Positions 6,829 through 15,160 of a DNA stretch of 15,957 nucleotides are shown here, piece by piece; within the stretch, counting starts at the first letter, position 1, and every line of letters starts with the position of its first letter. Location: contig CAMHBE010000010.1 in the NCBI GenBank assembly GCA_946183095.1, forward strand, positions 1-15,957. The letters run 5' to 3'. The DNA is from an uncultured Clostridia bacterium (GTDB lineage: Bacteria > Bacillota > Clostridia > Oscillospirales > Ruminococcaceae). The notes beneath the pieces are model-generated. The model saw only the letters and a program-made list of their open reading frames with translations, made no database searches and was not told the DNA's origin. A program made the position numbers and the translations under genes.

Positions 6829-7823
6829 TACTTATCCCCTCCTTTTTCGAGCATATCGAACTTTTCTTCGGTCTTTTCGGCACCGCCGTACTCGTCGCCG
6901 GTGGTGAGTTTCAGGAACACTTCTTCCAGCGAGAGCTCGTTCGACTTCATCATCAGAATGGGGTAGTTGCGGGACGCGAGCTTGCGGAATATCTCGCGGC
7001 GCACGTCGCTGCCCTCTTTTGCTTCGATGTGGTATTCCCAGACTTTTTCGTCTATCTGTCTGCCGACGAATACCCGCTCAACATCGGTGACGGAGGAGAG
7101 TATCTTCTTGATATCCTCGTCCGCGCCCTCTATCTGCATGACGAGCTTGTGGTCTGCGGAAAGGTTGCGCGCAAGGGAATCGGCATTATCGTTCGCGACG
7201 ATCCGCCCCTTGTTGATGACAACGATGCGGTCGCAGACAGCCTGCACTTCCGGCAGTATGTGGGAGGAGAGGATAACGGTGTGGTTGCGTCCGAGGCGTT
7301 TGATAAGGGTGCGTATCTCGATTATCTGCTTCGGGTCAAGACCAACTGTAGGCTCGTCGAGTATCAGCACTTTCGGGTTGCCGACAAGCGCCTGTGCGAA
7401 CCCTACTCTCTGCTTGTAGCCTTTCGAGAGGTTTTTTATAAGTCTGCCGCGCACGTCTTCGAGCTTCACGATCTCGCATATCTCGTTCAGGTGCGATCTT
7501 TTCGGCATTTTGCATTTTTTCAGGCTGTAAACGAAATCGAGGTATTCGTTCACGGTCATGTCGAAATACAGCGGCGGCATCTCCGGCAGATAGCCGATGA
7601 AGCTCTTTGCCTTTATCGGGTCTTCCAGTATATCCACCCCGTTGATGAGAGCCTCGCCCTCGGTCGAGGAGATGTACCCCGTCAGTATGTTCATTGTCGT
7701 GGACTTCCCGGCACCGTTCGGCCCCAGAAATCCCAGTACCTGACCGTCCTCCGCCGTGAACGATATGTTGTCCACAGCCTTCTTCGGTCCGTACCGCTTC
7801 GTCAGGTTCCTGACTTCTATCAT
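6828..7823 (-). CDS. ABC transporter ATP-binding protein (GldA/CcmA-like)
   Basis: A 331-residue cytoplasmic ATPase that would power the adjacent ABC-2 type permease. Visible motifs are Walker A GPNGAGKST (34-42), signature LSKGYKQRV (132-140), Walker B VLILDEP (152-158) with GLD, and the switch histidine in SSHIL (His188). The Q-loop position reads YLPEMPPLY, with Glu in place of Gln, as I recall from GldA-type ATPases. A C-terminal domain of about 100 residues follows the nucleotide-binding core. The start at 7823 is supported by AAAGGAG 7 bases upstream; a longer frame from 7937 only translates repeat A. The stop overlaps the permease start by one base (TAATG). The substrate is unknown. 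Confidence 0.93.
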   Translation of the reverse strand: MIEVRNLTKRYGPKKAVDNISFTAEDGQVLGFLGPNGAGKSTTMNILTGYISSTEGEALINGVDILEDPIKAKSFIGYLPEMPPLYFDMTVNEYLDFVYSLKKCKMPKRSHLNEICEIVKLEDVRGRLIKNLSKGYKQRVGFAQALVGNPKVLILDEPTVGLDPKQIIEIRTLIKRLGRNHTVILSSHILPEVQAVCDRIVVINKGRIVANDNADSLARNLSADHKLVMQIEGADEDIKKILSSVTDVERVFVGRQIDEKVWEYHIEAKEGSDVRREIFRKLASRNYPILMMKSNELSLEEVFLKLTTGDEYGGAEKTEEKFDMLEKGGDK

Positions 7824-7880
7824 AGCTGTTCTCCTTTCAGATGTCGCGAGAGTGCGAGAGTGCGGAAGCCGCTGCCGCTC

Positions 7881-7977
7881 GAGACCGCGCATTCGCGCAT
7901 GAGGAAGAGACTTTGTCTCTCCCTCAAACTCCCTCACTACTTCCTTTGGACGCCAAAGGAAGCGAAAGCGTTGAGAT
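7881..7977. repeat. Dispersed repeat A, copy 1 (upstream of the ABC ATPase gene)
   Basis: About 97 bp, roughly 90% identical to 11453-11550. Two hairpins are visible: 7901-7925 (11-bp arms around a TTT loop, with one mismatch on this strand that becomes a G-U pair in the minus-strand RNA) and 7940-7962 (CTTCCTTTGG-ACG-CCAAAGGAAG, a perfect 10-bp stem). It begins 57 bases upstream of the ATPase start codon. An open frame from GTG at 7937 crosses it and joins the ATPase gene in frame. Next to it, at about 7845-7862, GCGAGAGT is repeated in tandem. Confidence 0.88.
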
Positions 7978-8152
7978 ATATTCTTGGCAGTTTTGTTATT
8001 ATTACTACGGCAATTTAATAATGTTAAAGCCGGTAAGTCAAATATTTAGTTGCCAAAGTGATAAGATCCGATTACGTTTCAGATAACGCATCTTTACTCA
8101 TAATAGTTTGTTTTCGTGATATTTGTATGATAATATATTGAAAATGTTCTTA
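7978..8152. other. AT-rich intergenic spacer between ribF and the ABC module
   Basis: By hand count about 28% G+C over 7981-8152, far below the flanking genes. It separates the translation operon from the ABC cluster. It contains the candidate minus-strand promoter at 8013-8041. I see no reading frame, tRNA or clear factor-independent terminator in it, although readthrough from ribF would be expected to stop somewhere here. Confidence 0.6.
8013..8041 (-). promoter_or_regulatory. Candidate sigma-A promoter for the ABC module
   Basis: On the minus strand TTGACT (8041-8036) is followed after exactly 17 bases by TTAAAT (8018-8013). The -35 matches consensus at 5 of 6 positions and the -10 at 4 of 6. 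It lies in an AT-rich spacer. A transcript from here would carry a leader of roughly 180 bases that includes the two repeat A hairpins before the ATPase start at 7823. Confidence 0.45.
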
Positions 8153-9037
8153 TTACTCCGTGAGTGCGCAGTCTTTGTCATGTTCGAGCTGTGCCTGCAG
8201 TTCCGCGAGACTGCCGAACTTCTGTTCGCCGCGCAGATACCGCAGCAGTGTGACACGCACGGTCTGACCGTACAGATCGCCGCTGTAGCCGATAATGTGC
8301 GTTTCCATGTTCTCGCGGTCGTCGGATTTCACCGTCGGTTTCGTGCCGATATTCGTCACGCCGGGATAGTCCGCAGCGCCTATAGCTACGCGGGTGCAGT
8401 AAACTCCACGTTTCGGATGCACCATAAAAGACGGTATCTCCTGATTTATCGTCGGGAAACCTATCGTTCTGCCGAGCTGCTTTCCGTGTATCACGGGAAG
8501 TTCATACCCGAACGGGCATATCAGCAGTTCGTCAGCGGCTTCAACATCGCCGTCACGGATAAGGCCGCGTATGTATGTCGAGCTTACCGGTGTGCCGTTC
8601 ACACACACGGGCGGAACGATATAGCACCGTACATCATGCGCCGCGCAAAGGCTTTGCAGCAGCTTTGCGTCACCCGCGCCGTTCTTCCCGAAACGAAAGT
8701 CCTCTCCGCAGCACACTGCCGCGGCGTTCATCTCGCCGAGTATCCCCCGCAAAAAAAAGTCTTCCGGCGAAAGGTCGCGGATGCTGCCGAAATCCGGTGA
8801 GTAGAATGTTGATATGCCGAAGCGCTCCCGAAGTGCCGCTTTCTTGTCGGGGAACGTCATAAGGCACATATCCGTCCGCCCCGCGAACTTCGGCAGCACG
8901 GGTTCGCCGTTTATCACGAAAGCTGCCGGGGTCAGCCCGTACTCTTTGGCGGCTTTCAGCGCACATTCGATGACGGCGGCGTGACCGATATGCAGCCCGT
9001 CGAAAAATCCGAGAGCCGCCGCTGTCCGGGAACTCAT
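8153..9037 (-). CDS. ribF: Bifunctional riboflavin kinase / FAD synthetase
   Basis: RibF phosphorylates riboflavin to FMN and adenylates FMN to FAD. The 294-residue protein has an N-terminal FAD synthetase domain with GFFDGLHIGH (10-19), CGEDFRFGKNGAGD (110-123) and SSTYIRG (152-158). The C-terminal riboflavin kinase domain has GKQLGRTIGFPTIN (185-198), GVYCTRV (211-217), TNIGTKPTV (228-236) and the conserved ETHI (245-248). The N-terminus is a little short but keeps the HxGH nucleotide-binding motif. It starts in a 4-base overlap with truB and is the last gene of the operon; an AT-rich spacer follows. No FMN riboswitch is expected or seen at this operon-internal position. Confidence 0.95.
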   Translation of the reverse strand: MSSRTAAALGFFDGLHIGHAAVIECALKAAKEYGLTPAAFVINGEPVLPKFAGRTDMCLMTFPDKKAALRERFGISTFYSPDFGSIRDLSPEDFFLRGILGEMNAAAVCCGEDFRFGKNGAGDAKLLQSLCAAHDVRCYIVPPVCVNGTPVSSTYIRGLIRDGDVEAADELLICPFGYELPVIHGKQLGRTIGFPTINQEIPSFMVHPKRGVYCTRVAIGAADYPGVTNIGTKPTVKSDDRENMETHIIGYSGDLYGQTVRVTLLRYLRGEQKFGSLAELQAQLEHDKDCALTE

Positions 9038-10041
9038 ACGACTTTCATCCCTTTCAGTTCCGACAGGTCTTTCAATCCGTCCGCCGCGCCGTCACTTTTT
9101 GAAGTTTCAGCCGCCGCGGAGGGTATCTTGCCGTCGTTTTCGGGAGCGCCGCCATAGAAGCGCTGCACCACCGCGAGGTCGCCGTTTTCGCCCCTTCTGC
9201 CGATAGCGATCACCTTGCCCTTTGCCGAAAGTATGCGGTAAGGTCCTTCGTCACGGTCGAGGTTTATCCTGTCTATATCGAGCACCACGCCGTTCATGAA
9301 CATTCCCGTCTGCTGTTCGGTGAGCCTTGCGGCGGGCAGGGAGTTGAAGATGATGTCAATGGGCATCAGCAGCTTTTCCACAGCGTCCTTGCCGCCCTTT
9401 TCGCTTGCTTCCCTTATCTCGCCTATCCTGTAGCAGTCGCGGGTGGTGAAATTGCCGGAGCGAGTACGTTCAAGGCTTGTCATTATCGCGCCTGTGCCGA
9501 GTTCGACGCCCATATCGTGAATGAGCGTGCGGATATACGTTCCCTTTGAGCAGGAAACGGTCATAACTGCGGTCTGTTCATCGAAATGGTCGAATTTCAG
9601 CGAAAATATCTTTATGGGACGGGGCTTTCTGTCTATCTCGATGCCTTTTCTTGCAAGCTCGTACAGTCTCTGCCCGTCAACCTGCACCGCGCTGTACATG
9701 GGCGGTGTCTGCATGAGGTCGCCGGTGAAGCGCTCCATGAGCTTTATCTCCATATTGCGCGGAACGGGCGTATCGCAGGTAGCGAGCACCTTCCCGGTGA
9801 TATCCTGCGTATCGGTCGTCACGCCGAAGCGAATGCCCGCGCGGTATTCTTTCGTATTATCCGGGCAGTAATCCACAGCTTTGGTGGCATTTCCCACAAA
9901 AATCGGAAGAACTCCCTCCGCCATCGGATCGAGAGTTCCGCCGTGTCCTATTTTTTTTGTTCCGCAGAACCGCCTCATTATTGCCACAACGTCGAACGAC
10001 GTATAGCCTTTTTCCTTATAAATGCAGATGACACCGTTCAT
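9034..10041 (-). CDS. truB: tRNA pseudouridine(55) synthase TruB
   Basis: TruB converts U55 in the T-loop of tRNAs to pseudouridine. The 335-residue protein opens with MNGVICIYKEKGYTSFDVV and has the catalytic motif GHGGTLDPMAEGVLP with the nucleophile Asp38. Other family motifs include TGDLMQTPPMYSAVQVDGQRLYELAR and SCSKGTYIRTLIHDMG. It is somewhat longer than typical Bacillus TruB: the last 40 or so residues (after VVQRFYGGAPEND) are a polar A/S/D/K-rich tail of unclear role. GAAAGG lies about 7 bases before the ATG, inside the end of nrnA. Its stop overlaps the ribF start by 4 bases. Confidence 0.96.
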   Translation of the reverse strand: MNGVICIYKEKGYTSFDVVAIMRRFCGTKKIGHGGTLDPMAEGVLPIFVGNATKAVDYCPDNTKEYRAGIRFGVTTDTQDITGKVLATCDTPVPRNMEIKLMERFTGDLMQTPPMYSAVQVDGQRLYELARKGIEIDRKPRPIKIFSLKFDHFDEQTAVMTVSCSKGTYIRTLIHDMGVELGTGAIMTSLERTRSGNFTTRDCYRIGEIREASEKGGKDAVEKLLMPIDIIFNSLPAARLTEQQTGMFMNGVVLDIDRINLDRDEGPYRILSAKGKVIAIGRRGENGDLAVVQRFYGGAPENDGKIPSAAAETSKSDGAADGLKDLSELKGMKVV

Positions 10042-10997
10042 GCAAGAGCCTTTCCAATTTCCTCGACGAGCTGTTTTTTTGCATCTTCGAGACTTACGCC
10101 GCTGAAGGAGCAGCCTGCTGCTTTCTCATGTCCGCCGCCGCCGAATTTCGCGCATATCTTCTGCACGTCTGCGGTGGAGTTTGAGCGCAGTGACGCTTTC
10201 CAGCTCCCGTTCTTACGCTGTTTTATGACAACACCGACTTCCACGCCCTCTATCATTCTCGGTATTGCGGAAAGTCCGTTCGCGTCCTCGGAATCGACGG
10301 AATCGAGCTGTTCTTTCGTGAGCGAAACGAGAGCGCACTTTCCGTCGCAGTAATATTCTATATCCCGGTATATCGTTTCTTCGAGGGCGATGCGTGACTT
10401 TGTTTTGAGGTCGAAGAAAACATAATCTATCCGTGAATGGTCGAAATCGTATTCGAGCAGATCTGCGGCGATGCGGTGAGTCTCCGCCGTCGCGCATGAA
10501 TACTTGAAGCACCCCGAATCCGTTGAAATGGCGGTGTACAGGCAAGCCGCTGTCTGTGCGTCGAGTATCTCCCTGCCGCCGAGTTCGAGTATGAGCTTGT
10601 ACAGCGGCTGAGCTGCGGCGGCAGCGTGCGGTTCGATGAACAGCCGTTTTGCGAAATCGACGTGGGAAACGTGGTGATCCAGCGCGAACTCTATCTTGTC
10701 GCCGTACAGCTTATCGAGGTCGCCGAGCAGCTTTCTGTCCGCCACATCGACGGAGATGTACGTTTCCGGCTCGAATTCCTGCACCTCAACGGCTTTTTTC
10801 ATAAAATCATAACGGTCTGAAATTTCATCCGCGCAGATATTTTTTGCCTTTTTTCCGAGTTTCTGCAAAGTGCGGCATAATGCAAAAGCGCATCCGAGCG
10901 TGTCTCCGTCCGGATTTGCGTGCGAAAGTATAATAAAGTTGTCATGTTCTCTGAGGAACGCTGCGGCTTCACTAACCGTCAGTTTCTCGGACTTCAT
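10038..10997 (-). CDS. nrnA: DHH-family bifunctional oligoribonuclease / pAp phosphatase NrnA
   Basis: NrnA degrades very short oligonucleotides and, in Bacillus, dephosphorylates 3'-phosphoadenosine 5'-phosphate, using manganese. The 319-residue protein shows the metal-binding motifs in order: HANPDGD (26-32), SVDVAD (82-87), DHH (107-109) and STDSG (158-162). The DHHA1 substrate-binding motif GGGGHEKAAG follows at 286-295. The start at 10997 is supported by GGAAGGTGAT ending a few bases upstream; in-frame ATGs at 11042 and 11069 overlap rbfA and have weaker sites. The stop overlaps the truB start by 4 bases (ATGA), so coupling is likely. The rbfA-nrnA-truB order is common in Firmicutes. Confidence 0.93.
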   Translation of the reverse strand: MKSEKLTVSEAAAFLREHDNFIILSHANPDGDTLGCAFALCRTLQKLGKKAKNICADEISDRYDFMKKAVEVQEFEPETYISVDVADRKLLGDLDKLYGDKIEFALDHHVSHVDFAKRLFIEPHAAAAAQPLYKLILELGGREILDAQTAACLYTAISTDSGCFKYSCATAETHRIAADLLEYDFDHSRIDYVFFDLKTKSRIALEETIYRDIEYYCDGKCALVSLTKEQLDSVDSEDANGLSAIPRMIEGVEVGVVIKQRKNGSWKASLRSNSTADVQKICAKFGGGGHEKAAGCSFSGVSLEDAKKQLVEEIGKALA

Positions 10998-11031
10998 AGC
11001 ATCACCTTCCGTCGTCACTGTGCTGTCGTAT

Positions 11032-11418
11032 TCACTCGTCATCGTCGTTCCCGCCGTCTTCGCGTTCATCGGCGAGTTCCGGGAGCGAATCGAGTATCCT
11101 GCTTATTTTTTCGTAGTATTCCTGTGAATTGTCCGGCACGAATATCAGTCTCGGCATCTTGCGCATCCTGATACGCGCATTGATGCGTCTTACGATGAAT
11201 CCCGCCGATTTTTCGAGAGCCTTCACTGCCGCGTTCGTTTTCCCCTCTCCTCCGAGACAGGAAACGTACACCTTGCAGTATGAAAGGTCGCTGGTTATTT
11301 CAACGCGTGAGATCGAAACTATCTCACCGCTGACGTGCTTGTCCTTTATTTCGGGCAGCGCCGCCGAGATCTCCCTTTTGACATCTTCGGTCAGTCTGCC
11401 GAGGTCGTGCTTTGCCAT
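11032..11418 (-). CDS. rbfA: 30S ribosome-binding factor A
   Basis: RbfA is a small KH-fold protein that binds the 30S subunit and assists late 16S rRNA maturation. The protein has 128 residues: MAKHDLGRLTEDVKREISAA at the start, the typical strand region EIVSISRVEITSDLSYCKVYVS, the motif GFIVRRINARIRMRKMPRLIFVPD, and an acidic C-terminal tail (EREDGGNDDDE). The start at 11418 is preferred because an AAAGGGGG lies 9 bases upstream; a longer frame from 11499 would only translate the repeat element. Normally rbfA follows infB closely; here 363 bases of repeat DNA separate them. Its stop lies 34 bases before the preferred nrnA start. Confidence 0.95.
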   Translation of the reverse strand: MAKHDLGRLTEDVKREISAALPEIKDKHVSGEIVSISRVEITSDLSYCKVYVSCLGGEGKTNAAVKALEKSAGFIVRRINARIRMRKMPRLIFVPDNSQEYYEKISRILDSLPELADEREDGGNDDDE

Positions 11419-11434
11419 GGGTACTTGCCCCCTT

Positions 11435-11509
11435 TCAGAGTTTGCGCGCACAGAGACCGCGCATACGCGCATGAGGAAGAGACGCTGTCTCTCCCTCAAA
11501 CTCCCTCAC
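11435..11509 (-). CDS. Possible 24-residue leader peptide within repeat A copy 2
   Basis: A GTG-initiated frame of 24 codons (MREFEGETASLPHARMRG followed by LCARKL and TGA) ends 16 bases before the rbfA start. A GGAAG motif lies just upstream of the GTG, inside the arm of the hairpin at 11512-11535. The same 19-codon peptide, with one residue changed (A to K), occurs in repeat A copy 1, where the frame instead runs on into the ABC ATPase gene. The conservation may only reflect recent copying of the repeat, so translation is speculative. I do not recognise any function. Confidence 0.25.
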   Translation of the reverse strand: MREFEGETASLPHARMRGLCARKL

Positions 11510-11550
11510 TGCTTCCTTTGTGCGGCAAAGGGAAGCGAAAGCGTTGAGAT
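11453..11550. repeat. Dispersed repeat A, copy 2 (upstream of rbfA)
   Basis: About 98 bp, roughly 90% identical to 7881-7977 and in the same orientation. It forms two strong hairpins: 11473-11497 (11-bp arms around a 3-base loop, AGAGAC/GTCTCT core) and 11512-11535 (CTTCCTTTG pairing with CAAAGGGAAG, one bulge). Its inner end is 35 bases from the rbfA start codon, so it would form the 5' leader of rbfA in a transcript that enters from infB or starts in the gap. Confidence 0.88.
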
Positions 11551-11625
11551 GTGAACGCTGTATTCTGCTCCTATTACAGTTTGTACAGCTTTACGATAGG
11601 AGAAATGACATATATACATCATTCC

Positions 11626-11764
11626 GGTGCAGCGTTAGGCTGCCGCAGGTCGAGGGGTGTCTCCCCGATTAGCGGGGAGGTGTCACCGTAGGTGACAGAG
11701 GGGCTGACCGACAGACCGCAGCCCTCGTCCCGTCCGGAAGGACGACGCGAACGCGCTGCTGCAC
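11626..11764. repeat. Dispersed repeat B, copy 2 (139 bp, hairpin-rich, with nested insert)
   Basis: It aligns to 2434-2515 in the same orientation once the 60-bp insert at 11657-11716 is removed. The ends are short inverted repeats, GTGCAGC at the left and GCTGCAC at the right. Internal hairpins include GCAGC-GTTAG-GCTGC, GAGGG pairing with CCCTC across the insert, and GTCC-GGAA-GGAC. It lies in the unusually wide gap between infB and rbfA, starting 17 bases downstream of the infB stop. Confidence 0.85.
11657..11716. repeat. 60-bp nested double-hairpin insertion inside repeat B copy 2
   Basis: This block is absent from the related element at 2434-2515. It interrupts the position between a GAGGG and a CGCAGCCC motif that are almost adjacent in that copy. 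It contains two perfect hairpins side by side: CTCCCCG-ATTAG-CGGGGAG (11661-11679) and TGTCACC-GTA-GGTGACA (11681-11697). It looks like an independent repeat module that inserted into the loop of an existing element. I see no coding capacity. Confidence 0.7.
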
Positions 11765-11781
11765 GAGACTGTCTGAGCGCA

Positions 11782-14541
<2,760 letters not shown>

Positions 14542-14555
14542 TAGCTTTCCCCCGG

Positions 14556-14861
14556 TCATTGACTAATCGAATTGACGACCGACCTGTAGAGCCCGTCGTC
14601 GAGGACTGCCAGAACACCTGTCCTCTTGCCTGTAACTTGCTTTATATCGTCAAGTGTTTCGGGCAGCTCCGTCACCGGCACATTCGCCTTTCCGCACTCA
14701 AATCTGACTTCTTTTTTCGTTTTTTCCGAAAGGTCGGATGCCGTCAGCACACCTCCGACCTTGCTGTCGGGAGGCTTTACCGCTTCCGCCACCGCGTCAA
14801 ACCCGTAAATGAGCTTGCCGGCTCTCCTGCACAGACCTATCGTAGTAAGCGTTTTACTCAT
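14556..14861 (-). CDS. ylxQ: L7Ae-family ribosomal/K-turn-binding protein YlxQ
   Basis: A 101-residue protein of the L7Ae/L30e/S12e/Gadd45 superfamily. Visible family features are the N-terminal segment [16 protein letters not shown] (residues 9-24), the segment [13 protein letters not shown] near residue 41 where the family places its RNA-contact loop, and the terminal VLAVLDDGL strand. Relatives bind kink-turn RNA; the exact RNA partner of YlxQ is not firmly known. The start codon lies inside the end of ylxR (8-base overlap). The TGA stop ends 14 bases before the preferred infB start and overlaps an alternative infB ATG by 4 bases. Position and sequence both support the call. Confidence 0.93.
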   Translation of the reverse strand: MSKTLTTIGLCRRAGKLIYGFDAVAEAVKPPDSKVGGVLTASDLSEKTKKEVRFECGKANVPVTELPETLDDIKQVTGKRTGVLAVLDDGLYRSVVNSISQ

Positions 14862-15117
14862 CTTTTATCCGCTCCTTCAGACTGTTGTATATTTCGGGCG
14901 GTATCGCGCATTTCAGCGCCCTTTCGAGACTTTTCCGCTTCTGCGCTTTTTCAAGGCACCCCGCGTCGTTGCAGATATACGCGCCGCGTCCGGACATCTT
15001 CCCGGTGGTGTCCACCGATATCGTGCCGTCCTTTGTACGCACTATCCTTATAAGTCCCTTTTTCCCGAGCATCTCGTCACAGCCGAGACATTTTCTCATA
15101 GGTATGTTTTTTCCCAT
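14854..15117 (-). CDS. ylxR: YlxR/RnpM family RNA-binding protein
   Basis: This is an 87-residue DUF448 (YlxR) protein. Family signatures are PMRKCLGC at residues 6-13 and GRGAY at 43-47, followed by a basic helix (EKAQKRKSLERAL). Cys10, Cys13 and Cys54 are candidates for the metal or structural cysteines seen in some members. In Bacillus subtilis the protein is reported to bind the RNase P RNA and modulate its activity, hence the name RnpM; applying that role here is inference from the family. The gene sits between nusA and ylxQ, its standard position. Upstream of the ATG there is a GGAG about 13 bases away, a slightly long spacing. Its end overlaps ylxQ by 8 bases (ATGAGTAA), which implies translational coupling. 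Confidence 0.95.
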   Translation of the reverse strand: MGKNIPMRKCLGCDEMLGKKGLIRIVRTKDGTISVDTTGKMSGRGAYICNDAGCLEKAQKRKSLERALKCAIPPEIYNSLKERIKDE

Positions 15118-15160
15118 TTTATGCGGTTATCTCCGTTCCTGTGCATGGATGTGGGCGTTA

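Noticed and set aside
7824..7937. A 38-residue N-terminal extension of the ABC ATPase starting at GTG 7937
   Set aside because: The extension translates repeat A. The ATG at 7823 has an ideal ribosome binding site and gives the standard ATPase N-terminus (MIEVRNLTKRYG).
6819..8018. A 399-codon plus-strand frame opposite the ABC ATPase
   Set aside because: Shadow of a gene with intact Walker A, signature and Walker B motifs; it has no recognisable domain.
8153..9100. FMN riboswitch upstream of ribF
   Set aside because: ribF starts inside the end of truB and is internal to an operon; there is no room for a leader.
11419..11499. A 27-residue N-terminal extension of RbfA
   Set aside because: It translates repeat A in another frame; the start at 11418 has a good ribosome binding site and the usual RbfA N-terminus.
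1..11764. A CRISPR array or clustered direct repeats
   Set aside because: The repeats occur only as isolated pairs kilobases apart, or as one bracketed pair, with no regular spacers and no cas genes.
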